From: Agrobacterium cucumeris
GTDB taxonomy: Bacteria; Pseudomonadota; Alphaproteobacteria; Rhizobiales; Rhizobiaceae
Length of the DNA: 64,000 bases
Reading direction: 5' to 3'
Assembly: GCF_030036535.1 (NCBI RefSeq)
Contig: NZ_CP080387.1
Location: 310,001-374,000, forward strand
Shown: positions 62,999 through 64,000 of the stretch, in pieces
How positions within the stretch are numbered: the stretch's first letter is position 1
Layout of the letters: the number at the start of each line of letters is the position of its first letter
Made by a program: the position numbers and the translations under genes
Notes under the pieces: generated by a model
Databases searched by the model: none
Told to the model about the DNA's origin: nothing
What the model saw: the letters and a program-made list of their open reading frames with translations, nothing else

Positions 62999-64000
62999 TC
63001 GCCGTCATTCCACGGTTCGGCCCAGTCCGCCTCTTCGAGAACCGGCATCATGGTCCTGCCTTCAACAAGCGCCAGCAATTGCTGGGCAATGCCCGTCCAG
63101 GTGAACAGGCTGCGCGCCTTGTGCGCGCCCATGCGCGAAAGCCGCCCGTAAAGCCGCTCATGCTTGAAGGGTTTCATCATGGTAATGCCGAGGTCTTCCT
63201 TGTCGAAAGGATCGGCAAACAATGCATGGCGGCCATAGCTCACAGCCCGGAATAGCCCGCCATGGATGGTAACGACGGTCGGCGTGCCGCTGGCCATCGC
63301 TTCGATCGCCGTCATGCCGAAAGGTTCGTAACGGCTGGAAAGCACGAAAAGATCGGCGGCGCGGTAGATATCCGGCAGGTCCTCATCCGCGACGTATCCG
63401 GAAAACGCCACCTTGTCTTCCAGTCCAAGCGCTTTCACGCGGTCCTTCAGCTGGTTGAGAATGGTGGTTTCCTGTTCGTCCATGTTCTCGCCGCCGACGG
63501 CCAGATGCAGGCGGGCTTCCGGTTCGCGCTCGGCAAGGACGGAAAAGCCGTCGATCAAAAGGTCGTAACCCTTGTTGGTGGCCAGCCGCCCCAGCGCCAG
63601 CACCACCTTGCCCTCGAAACCGAAACGCTGGCGGATCATCTGCCGCGTCGCATCCGAAACCGGGAAGAAGCGGTTGTCGTCATAACCCGGCGGGATCATG
63701 TGGATGTGTTTGCGCTTTTGCCCGTAATCTTCAATCAGCACGTCAAGCTGAACCGGCGTCGTGGCAATCACCATGTCGCAGCTGCGATAGATGATCAGCT
63801 CGTGCTGGATGCGCTCCTTGAAATTGAATTCCAGTTCGAACGTATCGGCCTTTTCCGGATAGTCGGTCTCCATCTGGCGTTTCTTCCAGATGCCGAGCGA
63901 ATGCGGTGTGTGCAGATGCGGGATTTTCAGCGCTTCGGACAGTCGCTGCCCGGCCACGCCCGCATCCCAGTAATGGCTGTTGATGAAGGAGTAATTGAGG
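62995..64000 (-). CDS. mfpsA: Mannosylfructose-phosphate synthase (GT4), 3' part
   Basis: GT4 glycosyltransferase of the sucrose-phosphate-synthase type; the 5' end lies outside the window, 335 residues are visible. Seen: HTPHSLGIWKKRQ, the RIQHELIIYRSCDMVIATTP stretch, IPPGYDDNRFFPVS, ALGRLATNKGYDLLIDGF, and the ribose/nucleotide motif EPFGMTAIEAMASGTPTVVT with the E-x7-E pair. In A. tumefaciens MfpsA transfers mannose from GDP-mannose to fructose-6-phosphate. Mannosylfructose is an osmolyte. Identification rests on the family and the linked phosphatase. Confidence 0.85.
   Translation of the reverse strand, partial: LNYSFINSHYWDAGVAGQRLSEALKIPHLHTPHSLGIWKKRQMETDYPEKADTFELEFNFKERIQHELIIYRSCDMVIATTPVQLDVLIEDYGQKRKHIHMIPPGYDDNRFFPVSDATRQMIRQRFGFEGKVVLALGRLATNKGYDLLIDGFSVLAEREPEARLHLAVGGENMDEQETTILNQLKDRVKALGLEDKVAFSGYVADEDLPDIYRAADLFVLSSRYEPFGMTAIEAMASGTPTVVTIHGGLFRAVSYGRHALFADPFDKEDLGITMMKPFKHERLYGRLSRMGAHKARSLFTWTGIAQQLLALVEGRTMMPVLEEADWAEPWNDGD

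Overview
The window is a 64 kb piece of a GC-rich alphaproteobacterial chromosome, almost certainly from an Agrobacterium of the tumefaciens/fabrum group. Evidence: a mannosylfructose synthase/phosphatase pair at the right edge, a PdhS-type DivK kinase gene with a CtrA-type site in front of it, a tRNA-His without the extra 5' G, plant-type glutamate-cysteine ligase, DUF1217 and DUF1127 proteins, and several families of rhizobial intergenic palindromes. It is mostly core and housekeeping chromosome. I see no insertion sequence, prophage, CRISPR array, integrase or rRNA operon.

Layout. 1-5.2 kb: end of a flavoprotein gene, a LysR regulator divergent from a small gene, then isocitrate lyase (aceA) divergent from a RamB/ScfR-type regulator across an intergenic region carrying TGTAAA repeats. 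5.3-9.5 kb: putrescine ABC transporter operon potFGHI. 9.8-15.3 kb: an iron-type ABC permease and the large PAS-sensor kinase pdhS1, both on the minus strand. 15.6-18.3 kb: tRNA-His, a Ppx/GppA phosphatase with a long basic N-terminal tail, and rlmE. 18.3-25.3 kb: DHA2 exporter, Tat-exported metallo-hydrolase, guaB, MAPEG protein, alcohol dehydrogenase and Tat-exported dienelactone hydrolase. 25.6-30.1 kb (minus): TPR lipoprotein-like/secreted protein, ispE and moaB in a tight operon, then ddsA (ubiquinone side chain). 30.2-33.6 kb: DUF2007 protein, tRNA1(Val)-type methyltransferase, S49 peptidase with a small membrane partner, and an acyltransferase-3. 33.7-41.0 kb: glyQ, lemA, a class-I-like EPSP synthase (aroA-type), a DUF2207 membrane protein, and glyS. 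41.2-48.8 kb: DUF523, Cache-domain chemoreceptor, small secreted protein, purD and tex. 48.9-52.4 kb: cyclopropane fatty acid synthase, MipA/OmpV porin-like protein and ubiA. 52.5-57.4 kb: DUF6101 protein, a large protein of five DUF1217 units, a LysR regulator and a DUF1127 protein. 57.6-61.3 kb: pit phosphate transporter, rsmE and gshA on the minus strand. 61.5-64 kb: NUDIX hydrolase, mfppB and the 3' part of mfpsA.

How it fits together. Two ubiquinone genes (ddsA, ubiA), the glyoxylate-shunt enzyme with a likely acyl-CoA-responsive regulator, polyamine uptake, purine synthesis (guaB, purD), glycyl-tRNA synthetase, and stress-related envelope and solute functions (cfa, mannosylfructose, glutathione) are typical core metabolism. 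The points most worth following are: three TTAA-N7-TTAA (CtrA-type) sites, all intergenic, one in front of pdhS1 and one in front of an unannotated transcript ending in a strong terminator at 9.72 kb; the lemA / second EPSP synthase / DUF2207 cassette nested between glyQ and glyS; the orphan five-unit DUF1217 protein; and a TetR-operator-like palindrome directly upstream of glyQ. Starts were chosen by ribosome-binding site and family N-termini, so several differ from the longest open frame. Gene names from C58 literature (pdhS1, mfpsA, mfppB) are assigned from remembered family features, not from a search.
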